From the NCBI RefSeq assembly GCF_003086295.3, contig NC_092052.1, forward strand, positions 18,010,346 to 18,074,345: 64,000 nt of DNA, given 5' to 3'. The notes under the pieces were generated by a model, which did no database searches, was not told where the DNA came from, and saw only the letters and a list, made by a program, of their open reading frames with translations. This document shows, one piece after another, positions 47,450-58,129 of the stretch (its first letter is position 1; each line of letters begins with the position of its first letter). Both the position numbers and the translations under genes were made by a program. This DNA is from Arachis hypogaea (lineage: Eukaryota > Streptophyta > Magnoliopsida > Fabales > Fabaceae).

Positions 47450-47876
47450 TGTTCTAGCCCGGCCCGGCTGGGTCATTGTCCTACCCGACCCGATCAACCG
47501 ACTAAGAGGACCCCGCGCTCGGGTCGCGACCCGGATACCTACCTCCTGGCAGCCAGCTGTATGACAGTTGGGAAAAGAAGCTTCCAGGAAAAGGACCTCT
47601 CCTATGGGATCCGTCCTACTGACACGGTATATATGGGGAGGGTCCTACCCCTCCCCCAAGGTACGTCATTACCTCCTTTACTCTCTCACCACCATCTGCA
47701 CCATTTCTGACTTGAGCGTCGGAGTGTCATTGCAGGTGGCACCCCCTCTTCGCATCGCAGCAGCTTGGTAGATCGTAAAGTCTCCGCCCCCTTCGGCTGG
47801 ACCCAGACCAAGGCTGGTTCTTACCACTCCACTTCCAGAGCTCCATCGACCCGTCCGGAACCCAAAATACCGAACA
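47450..47876 (+). repeat. gypsy 5' LTR
   Basis: 427 bp from TGTTCTAGCC to ACCGAACA, directly followed by the primer-binding site. It carries a TATATAT box at 47628-47634. Confidence 0.88.
47628..47634 (+). promoter_or_regulatory. gypsy LTR TATA box
   Basis: TATATAT followed by GGGGAGGGTCCTACCCC. The same motif occurs in the 3' LTR remnant near 56408. Confidence 0.5.
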
Positions 47877-47896
47877 TTGGCGCCGTCTGTGGGGAC
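47877..47896 (+). promoter_or_regulatory. gypsy primer-binding site
   Basis: TTGGCGCCGTCTGTGGGGAC abuts the end of the 5' LTR. TGGCGCC-type sites are usual in plant Tat and Athila elements; the tRNA is not assigned here. Confidence 0.7.
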
Positions 47897-49585
47897 CGGC
47901 CGAGATGGACTTTCTGTTGGGTCCGGTGGAGGCAAACGACGGAGGCGAACCACGCGGGGAGGAAATGGTTCCCCGAACGGGCAGGGTAGCCTCTGTGGCT
48001 TCCTCTCGCGAATGCACGATATCCCTCCTTCGCGCTCCCATGAGAGGCCTCCCTTTGGAGGAACAGGTAGCGACAGCGCCAGAATAATACAAGAGTTACG
48101 CCACAGGGTGCAAAACCTGGAGCGGGAGGTAGCCAGCAGAAAGCACCACCAACCAGCTCCGAGGCAAGAGCGTTCCCGATCTCCACAAAGGAGAGGGAGA
48201 AGCCCCTGAAGGAGCCGCTCCAGACGCACCGCGAGCCCCCGATCGGAGTCAGAGAGCCAAGGAGAAAGTAGGGAAGTGCCAAGAAGACGGCGAGATCCCG
48301 TAATTTACACCCGACCTCTGACAAGAAATACTGTGGAGGAAAACCGAGAAGACAGCAAAGAAAGACCAAGGAGAAGGCGACAACCTGTAATCATGGGGCA
48401 ACCCCTTTCCACCATTCGATCCTCGAGGTCCGGCTACCGAAGCACTTCGATAAGCCAATGGACATGAGGTACGATGGGACCCAAGACCCCCAAAAACATC
48501 TAACAGCCTTCGAGGCCAGGATGAACTTGGAAGGGGTGGGTGATGAAGTAAGGTGTCGCGCCTTTCCCGTGACCTTAGTGGGACCGACAATTCGCTGGTT
48601 CAATGCTCTCCCCTAGGGCTCCGTAACCACCTTTGCGGACATCAGTCGCACTTTCCTGGCACAGTTCACGACGCGCATTGTCAAAGTGAAGCACCCGATC
48701 AACTTGCTAGGGGTGATGCAGAGAAACGGGGAGCCAACAAGAAGGTACCTGGATAGGTTCAATGATGAATGTTTGGAGATTGACGGTCTGACGGACTCGG
48801 TGGCCAGTTTATGCTTAACAAACGGGTTGGTGAACGAGGATTTCAGGAAGCACCTCACCACCAGGCCCGTATGGATGATGCAAGAGATCTAAAATGTGGC
48901 TAGGGAGTATATTAATGACGAAGAGATTAGCCAAGTCGTGGCAGCCAACAAGCGGTAGCCCGCCTATAACTCTGCTCGTCATCCCGGTAACGGGGAGAGG
49001 ACTAAGGAGCACTCCAAGGACGGAGGTCCAGCTAAAGCTTTCAAGCCGTTTCTCTGGGTAGGAAAGTTAACAAACTACACTCCTCTGACAGCCTCGATCG
49101 TCGAGGTCTACCAGCAAATAGCCGACAAGGGCATCATGTCGAAGCCTCGACAACTCAATGATAGAACTGGAGGGAACAAAAGCCTCTATTGCGATTACCA
49201 CAAGGGTTTTGGCCACAAGACCCAAGATTGTTTTGATTTGAAAGACGCTCTGGAGCAGGTGATCCGGGAAGGTAAGCTGGCTGAATTTTCCCACCTCATA
49301 AGGGAGCCAAGGAGGCGCGATCGTGACCGATCGGGCGACAACAAGAGTCACGTTATGAGGCAGAGACAGGAACCCGAGGAGGACAATGAGCGCGGCCTCA
49401 CTATTGTAAATGTTGTAGTTGGGAGAGATGTTCCCCCCAGGTCGAAGTCGGCAAGCAGAAAAGACGCCAAAGTATTAGCCGTATCATCATCTAGCTCCGT
49501 GCCTCCCTCCAAGAGGGTACCATCAATATCATTCAAGCCCGAGGACCAATGGTTTGACGACTTGCCGGAGAACCCTCCATGGTGA
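47877..49585 (+). pseudogene. gypsy gag
   Basis: The N-terminal half (47877-48467, with TGA at 48207-48209) is Arg/Ser-rich and contains a short coiled coil (IIQELRHRVQNLEREVA). After a frameshift near 48425 the capsid part follows (LPKHFDKPMDMRYDGTQDPQ, then WFNALP, FLAQFTTRIVKVKHPINLLG, YLDRFNDECLEIDGL). It has stops at 48614-48616, about 48890 and about 48957. A zinc-binding motif of the CX2HX4HX4C kind (CDYHKGFGHKTQDC) lies near 49188. The frame ends with TGA at 49583-49585, overlapping the pro-pol frame by 7 bp. The product would be the capsid/nucleocapsid; this copy cannot make it. Confidence 0.88.
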
Positions 49586-52440
49586 TCACAGCTAGAGTCG
49601 GAACCGGCCTAGTAAAGCGAATTCTAGTAGACACTAGAGCTTATTCGAACATCATATTCCGCAACGTGTTTGATGCTTTAGGCCTCCGAAACGCCGACTT
49701 GAAAACCCACCAGCACGGTGTGGTTGGCTTGGGAGACAAATTTATTAAGCCTGATGGGATAGTCTCCCTACCGATCTCAATAGGAAGAGGCCGAGAGAAA
49801 AGGTCGGTAATGGCGGAGTTCGTTGTTTTAAGGGACTCCACGGCCTACAACATCATCTTGGGTAGGAAAACTATCAATGAGTTTGGAGCAGTAATTTATA
49901 CCAAGCTACTGGTAATGAAGTTTGTTTCTGATAATGGGTCAATTGGATCTGTCTAAGAAGATTTAGAAATGGCGGTCGCTTGCGACAACGCCAATCTCTC
50001 CCTAAGGAAGAAGTCCAAAGAAGCACCCGGGATCTTCTTGGCCGACCTAGACGCACGAGTCGACGACAAACCCAGGCCAGAACCTGAACGAGACCTAGAG
50101 AAATTTAGGGTCGGCAACTCGGAAGAAAAGTTTACCTTCGTGAATAGGAACCTCCCTCATGACCTAAAAGAACCATTGGTGGAGATGATCCGGGCAAATG
50201 GCGACCTATTCACCTGGACACCAGTCGACATGCCGGGGATTGACCATCAGATCATGTTGCACCACCTAGCTGTGAAGGCAGAGGCTAAGCCAGTGGCGCA
50301 AAGGATGAGGAAAATGTCCCAAAAAAGAGCTGACGAGGTGGCCATGCAAACGGCCGGCCTGCTAGAGGCGGGGTTCATCCGGGAACTGGACTACTCGACG
50401 TGGATATCGAATGTAGTACTAGTTAAAAAGCCCAGCGAAAAATGGAGAATGTGCGTGGACTATTCTGACCTTAACAAGGCGTGCCCCAAGGATTCTTTCC
50501 CCTTCCCTAATATTGATGCTCTTATCGACGCGGCTGCGGGATATCGGTATCTGAGTTTCATGGACGCATACTCTGGCTACAACCAGATACCGATGCACCG
50601 ACCAGATGAAGAAAAGATGGTGTTCATAACGCCAGGGGGAACGAACTGCTATAAGGTGCTGCCGTTTGGATTGAAGAACGTAGGATCTATGTACCAAAGA
50701 ATAATGAACAAGATATTCAGCGATCTTATCAGCAAGACAATAGAAGTGTACGTAGAAGACATTCTGGTAAAGACCACCATGGCCGAGGACCTCATCGGTG
50801 ATCTAGAGAATGTGTTCGCATCTCTTCGGCAGCACGACATGAGGCTTAACCCGCTCAAGTGCGCCTTCGCCATGGAAGCCGAAAAATTCTTGGGGTTTAT
50901 GATAACCCAAAGAGGAGTGGAGGCCAACCCAGAGAAATGTGAAGCGATCTTACAAATGAAGAGCCCGGGATGCATAAAAGACGTCCAGAGATTGGCGGGA
51001 AGGGTCACCGCACTATCCCACTTCTTCGGCGCATCGGCCGCCAAAGCTTTGCCATTCTTCAACTTGATGAAAAAGGGGATAGTGTTCGAATGGACCCCGG
51101 CGTGTGAAGAAGCCTTCAAGCACTTCAAGGATATAATCTCGACATCGTCTGTCCTCGGGAAATCTAAGAATAGAGAGGCACTGTACCTGTACTTAGCAAT
51201 AACTGATGAGGCTTTGGCAACAGTCCTGGTGCAACAAGAAGGAAAGATCCAGCAACCAATTTATTTTGTAAGTAAGGCGTTACAAGGGGCGGAGCTGAGG
51301 TACAGTAAGCTGGAGAAGCTAGCATATGCACTCCTGACCTCCTCCCGTAGGCTGCGACAGTACTTCCAAGGACACCAAATAATCATCAGGACGGACCAGG
51401 CAATCTGCCAAGTACTCCAAAAACCCGATCTGGCGGACAAGATGATGACCTGGGCAATCGAACTGTCTCAGTATGACTTGCAGTACGAACCCAGACATGC
51501 AATCAAGGCCCAAGCCATGGCTGACTTCCTGGTAGAAGTAACGGGAAGCCCTCCTAAGATACCGAGCACATGGTGGAAGCTCCCTGTAGACGGAGCCTCC
51601 AACCAAACGTTTGGTGGAGCAGGGATCATCCTGAAAAGTCCAACCGAAGTCGTATATGAGCAATCGGTCAAGTTTGAATTCCCGGTGTCCAATAATCAAG
51701 CGGAATACGAGGCCCTTCATGGTGGCCTAGTTCTGGTAAAGGAGGTCGGGGCCACAAGAGTAGAAGTGTGTAGCGACTCTCAAGTTGTGACTTCCCAGAT
51801 CAATGGAACGTACCAAGCCAGAGATTCACTATTGCAGAAATATTTGGAGAGGGTCAAAAAGCTGAGCGAGGAGTTCGACGAGGTCACGGTGCAACACGTT
51901 CCGAGAGAGAGGAACACTCGGGCAGACCTCCTATCAAAATTGGCGAGCACAAAGGCAGGAACAGGCAACCGGTCTCTGATTCAAGGTTTAGTGAAAGAAC
52001 CAACGGTGACCCTGCATATAACACGGGCACCCGACCCACCCTCTTGGGTGGACCCAATCATTGATTTCTTGGAAATGGGTAAGCTCCCGGATGACGACAA
52101 GACGGCAAAGGCACTAAGAAGAGAAGCGGCCAAGTATACAGTAATACAAGGCCAACTGTTTAAGAAAGGGCTCAGCCAACCCCTATTGAAGTTCCTACGC
52201 CCCGACCAAACGGACTACGTGTTAAGGGAGGTCCATGAGGGATGTTGTGGTCACCACATCGGGGGGAAGGCCTTAGTCTGGAAGCTCGTTAGGGCCGAAT
52301 ATTACTGGCCCTCAATGATGGCGGATTCCAAAGAGTTTGTGAAAAAGTGCAGAAGATGCCAGGAGAATGCCAACTTCCACAAAGTGCCAGCGGCCGAGCT
52401 AAGTCTACTGATGGCCTCTCGACCATTCTCACAATGGTGA
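49579..52440 (+). pseudogene. gypsy protease, reverse transcriptase and two RNase H domains
   Basis: The protease region opens with VITARVGTGLVKRILVDTRAYSNI: the active-site triplet Asp-Thr-Gly reads Asp-Thr-Arg. ILGRKTINEFGA follows, and a TAA stops the frame at 49954-49956. The RT spans WRMCVDYSDLNKACPKDSFP, SFMDAYSGYNQI, PFGLKNVGSMYQRIMNKIF and the YVDD box, here Tyr-Val-Glu-Asp. The first RNase H (LYLAITDEALATVLVQQ, RTDQAICQVL) is followed by a second one (WKLPVDGASNQTFGGAGIIL, NNQAEYEAL, VCSDSQVV, VPRERNTRADLLSKLAS) with its carboxylates intact. The integrase zinc-binding part starts near residue 750 (HEGCCGHHIGG, CRRCQENANFH). TGA at 52438-52440 stops the frame. Two RNase H domains point to the Tat lineage. 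Confidence 0.92.
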
Positions 52441-53265
52441 GTCGATCTGTCAGGGCCTTTCCCGGTCGGACCGGGATAGGTCAAGTACCTAATTGTCGCC
52501 ATCGACTATTACACCAAGTGGGTAAAGGCCGAGCCGCTGGCCAGCATATCCTCGACTAATTGTCGGAAGTTCATCTGGAGACAAGTAATAGCCAGGTTTG
52601 AGGTCCCAGAGGTCGTCATCTCATACAATGGGACACAGTTTGCCGACAAAAAATTCGGAGAGTTTCTCGCCGGCCTTGGCATAAGGCAGAAATTCTCGTC
52701 TGTTGAGCACCCCCAAACCAACGGCCAAGTCGAAGCTGTGAATAAGGTCATCCTACAAGGCCTCAAGAAGCGACTTGACCAAAAGAAGGGAGCATGGGTA
52801 GACGAGTTAGCCTCGGTTCTCTGGTCCTATCACACAACTCAGCAGTCATCTACCGGGGAGACGCCCTTCCAGCTCACCTATGGGGTGGATGCGATAATAC
52901 CCGTGGAGATCAGAGAACCGAGCCCGCGACTACTTTTGGGTGGAATAGAAGAGGCCGTAGAAAAGGACTTGGTGGATGAAGCTAAAGAGATGGCCCACTT
53001 GTCGGAGACGGCGTTGAAACAAAGGATAGCCCTACGCTACAACGCCAAAGTACTCAAGAGAGAGTTTGAGCAAAGCAACCTGGTCTTACGGCGCAACGAT
53101 GTCAGACTCCCGACTCCAGGGGAAGGAAAGTTGGCGGAAAATTGGGAAGGCCCGTACAGAGTAAAGGAGGTGCTCGGCAACGGCGCTTACAAACTGGAAC
53201 GATTGGACGACAGAGAAGTGCCGAGAACCTGGAACGCGAGCAACCTAAGAAGGTTCTATTCCTAG
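52441..53265 (+). pseudogene. gypsy integrase core and C-terminal domain
   Basis: Same frame as the preceding pol segment after its TGA; a second stop (TAG) lies at 52477-52479. The core reads VDLSGPFPVGP (first Asp), YLIVAIDYYTKWVKAEPL, VVISYNGTQFAD where the second catalytic Asp is Tyr, and EHPQTNGQVEAVNKVIL with the Glu. The C-terminal part (LVLRRNDVRLPTPGEGKL, WEGPYRVKEVLGNGAYKLE) ends LRRFYS at 53265, the usual end of plant gypsy pol of this type. No chromodomain is present. The double stop and the Asp-to-Tyr change make it inactive. Confidence 0.92.
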
Positions 53266-53739
53266 CGCCGAACTAACCGGTTTAGTAAGACCCATATTAC
53301 TTTATGTTTGGACTATTTGCCATTAATTGTTTAGTTGGAATTCATCGTCTTCTTTTTTATCGTTAATTAATTGTTTCATACTTATTAATTGAGTCACTTT
53401 GCCAAGTAGAAGTAACCGACGCCTTAACGACACGGTATCCCGAGACTGATCACCCCGAGAACCACTGAAGTGGCAAACGCCACAATAGACGGCCACTAAA
53501 ACGGTAAAAGCCATGACCTGGCTTCATTAATTACCAACGGAATGGTAAGCAAGTATAAACGGATAGCTAATTACCAGTAAAACGGTAAAAAAACATAAAA
53601 CACGTTAATTACCAACAAAGCGGGAATAAACAGTCTGTTGCATACCAACAAAACGATGAACAAGTTTGCCAAAACTACTAAAGTGTTTAAAGATGTACAA
53701 ATTACAAGATCCAAAAAAAAAAATACAAGTGAGTTCACA
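53266..53739 (+). other. gypsy spacer with short dispersed repeats
   Basis: Between pol and the antisense gene. From 53400 on it has several copies of a short motif such as TTAATTACCAACRRARYGG and ACGGTAA (about 53530, 53565, 53605, 53645). Non-coding. Confidence 0.55.
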
Positions 53740-55512
53740 TCATTTCTTCGGAATATCAACTAGCTTGCCATGCTGGATTGTCTTGAAAACGCTAACGGCA
53801 GAGGAGTCGAAGTCGGGAGCTAGCAGCTTCACCTGAACCTTGATAGCCTCCTCGGTCATCAGGATGGCATTCTTACCTTGCTTCACGGTCTCGTTGTACT
53901 TCTTCTTCAGATCTGCTGCTTCGGTCTTGGCTGCGGTTGCCGATGAAAGAGCCTCGTCACGCTCCTTCTCAAGCTCCTTCAACCGACCTTGAGCGGCGTT
54001 GAGCTGACCTTCCAAGGAAAGCTCTCGTTTAGTAAGACACGCTACGGCAGCATCAGAGGTCTTAATCTTCTCCTCGGCTTCAGCTAGCTGTGCCTGGAGT
54101 GACTTGACCTCAACCTTATACTTGTTATTAGCCTGGACAGATGACTCAATCTTGTTCTCCAGCGATCGCGCCCCAGCCAGGGCAGTTTCCTCTTTTCTGC
54201 TATGGCGGCTCCCCAGAGCAAAGTACGGTACATCCATCTGGCCTGTGAGGAGAGATCCCCACCGTGGAAGAAGTCCTCCGTGCTGGGGAGTAGTTGGGAA
54301 TCAATGAAGTTCCCGACATCGAAGTTCTTCTCTATCACCGTAAGGACTCCCTCAGGGCTAGAAGACAGTTTCCTCTTTCTTGGGTTGTGAATAACAATCA
54401 CCTTTTCATCCTCCACCTCGACCTCTGGTTGGGGGACCCGGACCAGCACTGGTCCCAATCACCTCACCCTGGGTGGGTTGTGAGTGAGCCTTGGCCTTGA
54501 TGGCATCATTGGGAGGCACCTCGTTGTTAGGAGTGGCAAAGGCATCATCACTATCATCAGCAAGGAATGTATTAAACAAAGCATCAAGTCCAACTTAATC
54601 GCCAGCCATCGATACTGAAACAAAACATGGAAGCTAGTTAGTCGTTAAACCGGTTGAATAAACAAGGGTAATGGCAAACATGGGTACACCACTAAACGAC
54701 TACTCACATATATAACTCCTAGCCATGTCCCGATCACCCATGAGGAGATGGGAATTAACATGATTCTTCCCGAAAACGGCCAACAACACGTCGGCGACCC
54801 TCTTGTTCTCGAGAGACAACCCTTTGTACGTCACTTTGGTAAAGGCATTAGCTCCCGCCCCGAAACTCCAGTAGGTCGGGATGCGACGTTCTCTCTCCAA
54901 CGTCAACCAAAAGGGATGCCAACCTTCAGCCGGGCGAACCTTAAAGTATTTATCCTTGAAACCATGATACGAATTCTCAAACAGGCCAAAGATCCTCCGA
55001 CCTTGGGCTGAACGGAAAGACATGAAGCCTTTTTTAGCCTTCCTCTCTTTAGAAGGATTTGTCAAGGTAAAAAGAAATAAAAATACCTTGACGGAAGCCG
55101 GCAGCTCTAAGTACTCATACACCATCTCGAAACAGTGGATAGAAGCCCAACTGTTCGGATGCAACTAAGATGGCGCCACATCGCAGCGGTTAAGCAACGC
55201 CATTTGAAAAGGGGAGAAGGGGATGCAAACCCCTAGGTGGGTGAACATCACCTTGTACATCCAGATCCAATCGGAGATCCGGGAAGAGTGTAGGTTTAGC
55301 TGGAATATCCGTTCGTTAGCGGCAGGGACGAAAACCTGGTAATTGGCCTCCTCGTCGCCCCCTCCACAGAGATACTCGGCTTGTCGGAACTCGTCAAGTT
55401 CCTCTAGGGTCATTTGGGTGGGGGTTTCCTTCACATCCGAAGTCATCCAGGCATATCGGTCGTACGGCTGCGCCCTCACGGCGGGAACCCTCATGATAGG
55501 ACGTTGGGCCAT
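53740..55512 (-). pseudogene. Antisense gene of the gypsy element (Transposase_28-like, coiled coil)
   Basis: Exon 1 (54714-55512) starts MAQRPIMRVPAV and holds PFSPFQMALLNRCDVAPS, an in-frame TAG at 55165-55167, then LHPNSWASIHCFEMVYEYL and GWHPFWLTLERERRIPTYW. This resembles the domain called putative gypsy-type transposon (Transposase_28 family). A canonical intron (donor GTGAGT at about 54713, acceptor TTGTTTCAG at about 54615) leads to an acidic second part, a basic NPRKRKLSSSPEG segment (about 54384) and, after a one-base shift near 54195, a coiled coil of about 130 residues (SLENKIESSVQANNKY, LEGQLNAAQGRLKELEKERDEAL) ending IPKK at 53740. Antisense genes at this place are known in Tat-type elements; their role is unclear. 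Two stops and one shift make this copy defective. Confidence 0.75.
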
Positions 55513-56229
55513 ACCTACAGTGGGGCACCACTCAAAGTTAGTCTAAGAGGTCGAGAGACCGGCGCTAACACCAGATTCCATAGTTTGCCTACCCAATGCC
55601 TACAGTTAAGCAAAGCCTAAATCTATGTTCAAAAAACGAAGCCTAACATCAAAAGCCTGGAATGGTTACCCCCCTAAATGCCTATGTACTGAAACTATTC
55701 AAGCACTCAATCAAATGAACAATGCGCATGCAGAATCGAAAATGGAAAAGCAAGCAGCATAACAACAGAACAAAGCTATCTAGATTAAGAGAAGGGAAAA
55801 TGAGCTTACCAGGATAATACTGATGATTGAAGGAGGCTGAAAAGCTGGGGGAGATTTGGACGAAGCAAGGATTCGCAACAAGGAACTTGGGAAGTGATGG
55901 GAGAAAGCGAAAGAGATGTGATGATAGTGGAGAAGTGGAAGCGAAAGTGAAGGGAAGCCAAAAGGAAACTGACGCGTAAAGAAGCGCGAAAGACAAGGGT
56001 ATAGTCGACTTTTCACGAGGGGTTTAAATCAATCATCAATGGCATTAAATGCTCGGCGCAGAAATCGAGGCGACGTGGGACGTTCCCTCAAGGCGACGAG
56101 CCTCACTCGCTCGTAGGGGGCACGCCCACACCACAACCAAGCAGCAGCCCGACCAGGCGACGACACGTGAAGGAAAGCATAACGCGCCAACTATGGCACT
56201 CATGGTCACAGCCGGCGCGCTGGAGAAAC
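55513..56229 (+). other. gypsy 3' internal region
   Basis: Non-coding sequence upstream of the antisense gene and before the 3' LTR, including the probable antisense promoter. GGAGAAAC next to the LTR is a weak polypurine tract. Confidence 0.5.
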
Positions 56230-56440
56230 TGTTCTGGCCCGACCCGGCTGGGTCATTGTCCGACCCGACCCACCCAACCGACTAAGCGGACCCCGCGCCC
56301 GGGTTGTAACCTGGATACCTACCTCCTGGCAGCCAGCTGTATGACAGCTGGAAAAGAAAGTTTCGGAAAAAGGGACCTCTCCTATGGGACCCGTCCTACT
56401 GATAGTGTATATATGGGGAGGGTCCTACCCCTATCCCAAG
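56230..56440 (+). repeat. gypsy 3' LTR, 5' half only
   Basis: Matches the first 210 bp or so of the 5' LTR with several substitutions. Similarity stops after GTCCTACCCCTATCCCAAG, where unrelated AT-rich DNA begins. Confidence 0.85.
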
Positions 56441-57257
56441 ATATACATGAAAAACAAGGTTTTAGACCACTCTTCTTTTTGAGATATATTTTTTGGCAGA
56501 ATCGCAATTTTAAAGAATCTACAATTTTACATGGCACTTCTGCACAATTTTTACTCTACGTACTCGTACAGCAAAAGCATAACAGAAAAAAGAAGTTGAA
56601 CCATAAAAACATGTATTTCTACGAGCTTGCATACAATTTTATAGACATTTAATCTTAAGAGATAAGAAGCTTAATAATGCACAAACGTCAAATTAAACGA
56701 TGTCATAATATTATTACATAAGAATTAAAAGCTTTACCTCTCTAAAAGAGAGAGGGCCTATTTTTTTAGAAATAGAGTAACCGTCCATGTAATACACTGT
56801 AATGATAAAGTGGTGTATTTTTTTTTTATGAATATTATTTTTTATTTTAATTATAAAATTTAATCTTTAGATTTGAGAAGTTTTAAAATTGATAAAGAAC
56901 TTTGCTTTTTAAATTTCATGACGATTGAGTCGTGAATTTTGTATATCGAAAATATTTACTTATTTAGTAACTAAATAATCACTAAATGTTAAATAAAATA
57001 AATTTTGATTTTTTTTCTAATATGTATATATATAAATTGAAAAATCTGATTTGCATTGAAATTTATGTGGAACACAAATTATTTATATATTTCAAAAAGT
57101 AAAAAGTTTAAAACTATTGATTTGAGAGACAGGTTTATGTACTAAAATTTTGATTATTTAATTTGCTGATATCTGATTTTACATTATGATAAAATATACC
57201 GAGTTTCAAATTTTTAATAACATTAAAAAACAGTTATTAATTGAATATTAAAATTAG
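56441..57257. other. AT-rich intergenic DNA
   Basis: No gene or repeat supported. Confidence 0.4.
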
Positions 57258-57797
57258 AATAAACTATTAAAAGTACACTCGAATAATTTTTTACCGACAA
57301 AAATGCATTTAAATTTTCTATCAACAAAAATACATTCAAATAATTTAAAAACGTAACAAAATATCCAACATTAAATATATATTTTTTAAAAAATATTTTA
57401 AAAATTAAATTTTGATATTTATTTGTAAGCAATATTAGAAAAATGAAATATTTTTATTCATAAAATTTAATAAATTTTTGTTCATTATGTATTTTTTTGT
57501 GACTTTTTAAAAATATTATTGATTGTTAACAAAAAAATTACAAAAAAATCACAAAAAAATATACTTAACAAAAAATCACTAAATTTTAAAAATAAAAATA
57601 TCTCATTTTTTAATTGTATTTATAAAAAATCGTATTAAAATTCAATATCTAAAATATTTTTTGACAATACATATTTAATATTGAAATTTTTTGTCGCGAT
57701 TTTAAATTATTTAAGAACATTTCTATCGATAATCAAATTTAAATGTATTTTTATTAACGATCAAAATTATTTAAATATATTGTTGATAATTTATCCT
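57258..57797. mobile_element. MITE with long inverted repeats (about 540 bp)
   Basis: The left part (ATGCATTTAAATTTTCTATCAACAAAAATACATTCAAATAATTTAAAAACG…) is mirrored at 57660-57797 (CGCGATTTTAAATTATTTAAGAACATTTCTATCGATAATC…) over more than 100 bp. It is very AT-rich with no coding capacity. It lies 330 bp from the 3' end of the OXS3-like gene. Confidence 0.6.
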
Positions 57798-58129
57798 TAA
57801 AATTAAAAAGTGGAAAGAGGGAGTGAGAGAGAGGCCAAAAGAAAAACAGGGTGAGTAGTAGCAAAATAATTAAGTGATTATAAAGGCGAAAAAAGAGAAG
57901 GAAGGAAAAGAACAATTTAGTCTATTCTCAAGCTTCTGATTTCTTGGGAGTTTTTTATGGTTTTCTAATTTTCTTTGACAATGAAACTAGCTAGTTAAAT
58001 CAACATCATATGATCCCAAATAACAAGCACCAAACTCCTAACTCTCAAATTTTAATTAACTAACAAAAAAAAAACGAAAAAAAAAAAACAGAAATAAAAA
58101 AAAAAAACTCAACTTTAATAAAATCCCTT

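Larger units (their letters stand above)
47450..56440 (+). mobile_element. Ty3/gypsy LTR retrotransposon, Tat-lineage type, 3' LTR truncated
   Basis: The 5' LTR (47450-47876) and a partial 3' LTR (56230-56440) both start TGTTCTRGCCCG. The order gag, protease, RT, RNase H, second RNase H, integrase is that of Ty3/gypsy elements of the Tat group, which carry an extra RNase H. A 3-kb segment between pol and the 3' LTR holds an antisense gene, also typical of this group. GC content is clearly higher than in the surrounding DNA. Numerous stops, frameshifts and catalytic substitutions show it is dead. No target duplication can be tested because the 3' LTR is cut. Confidence 0.92.

Noticed and set aside
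47678..48369. Minus-strand ORFs of about 180 codons
   Set aside because: They are antisense to the LTR end and gag of the gypsy element, in overlapping frames, with no domain.
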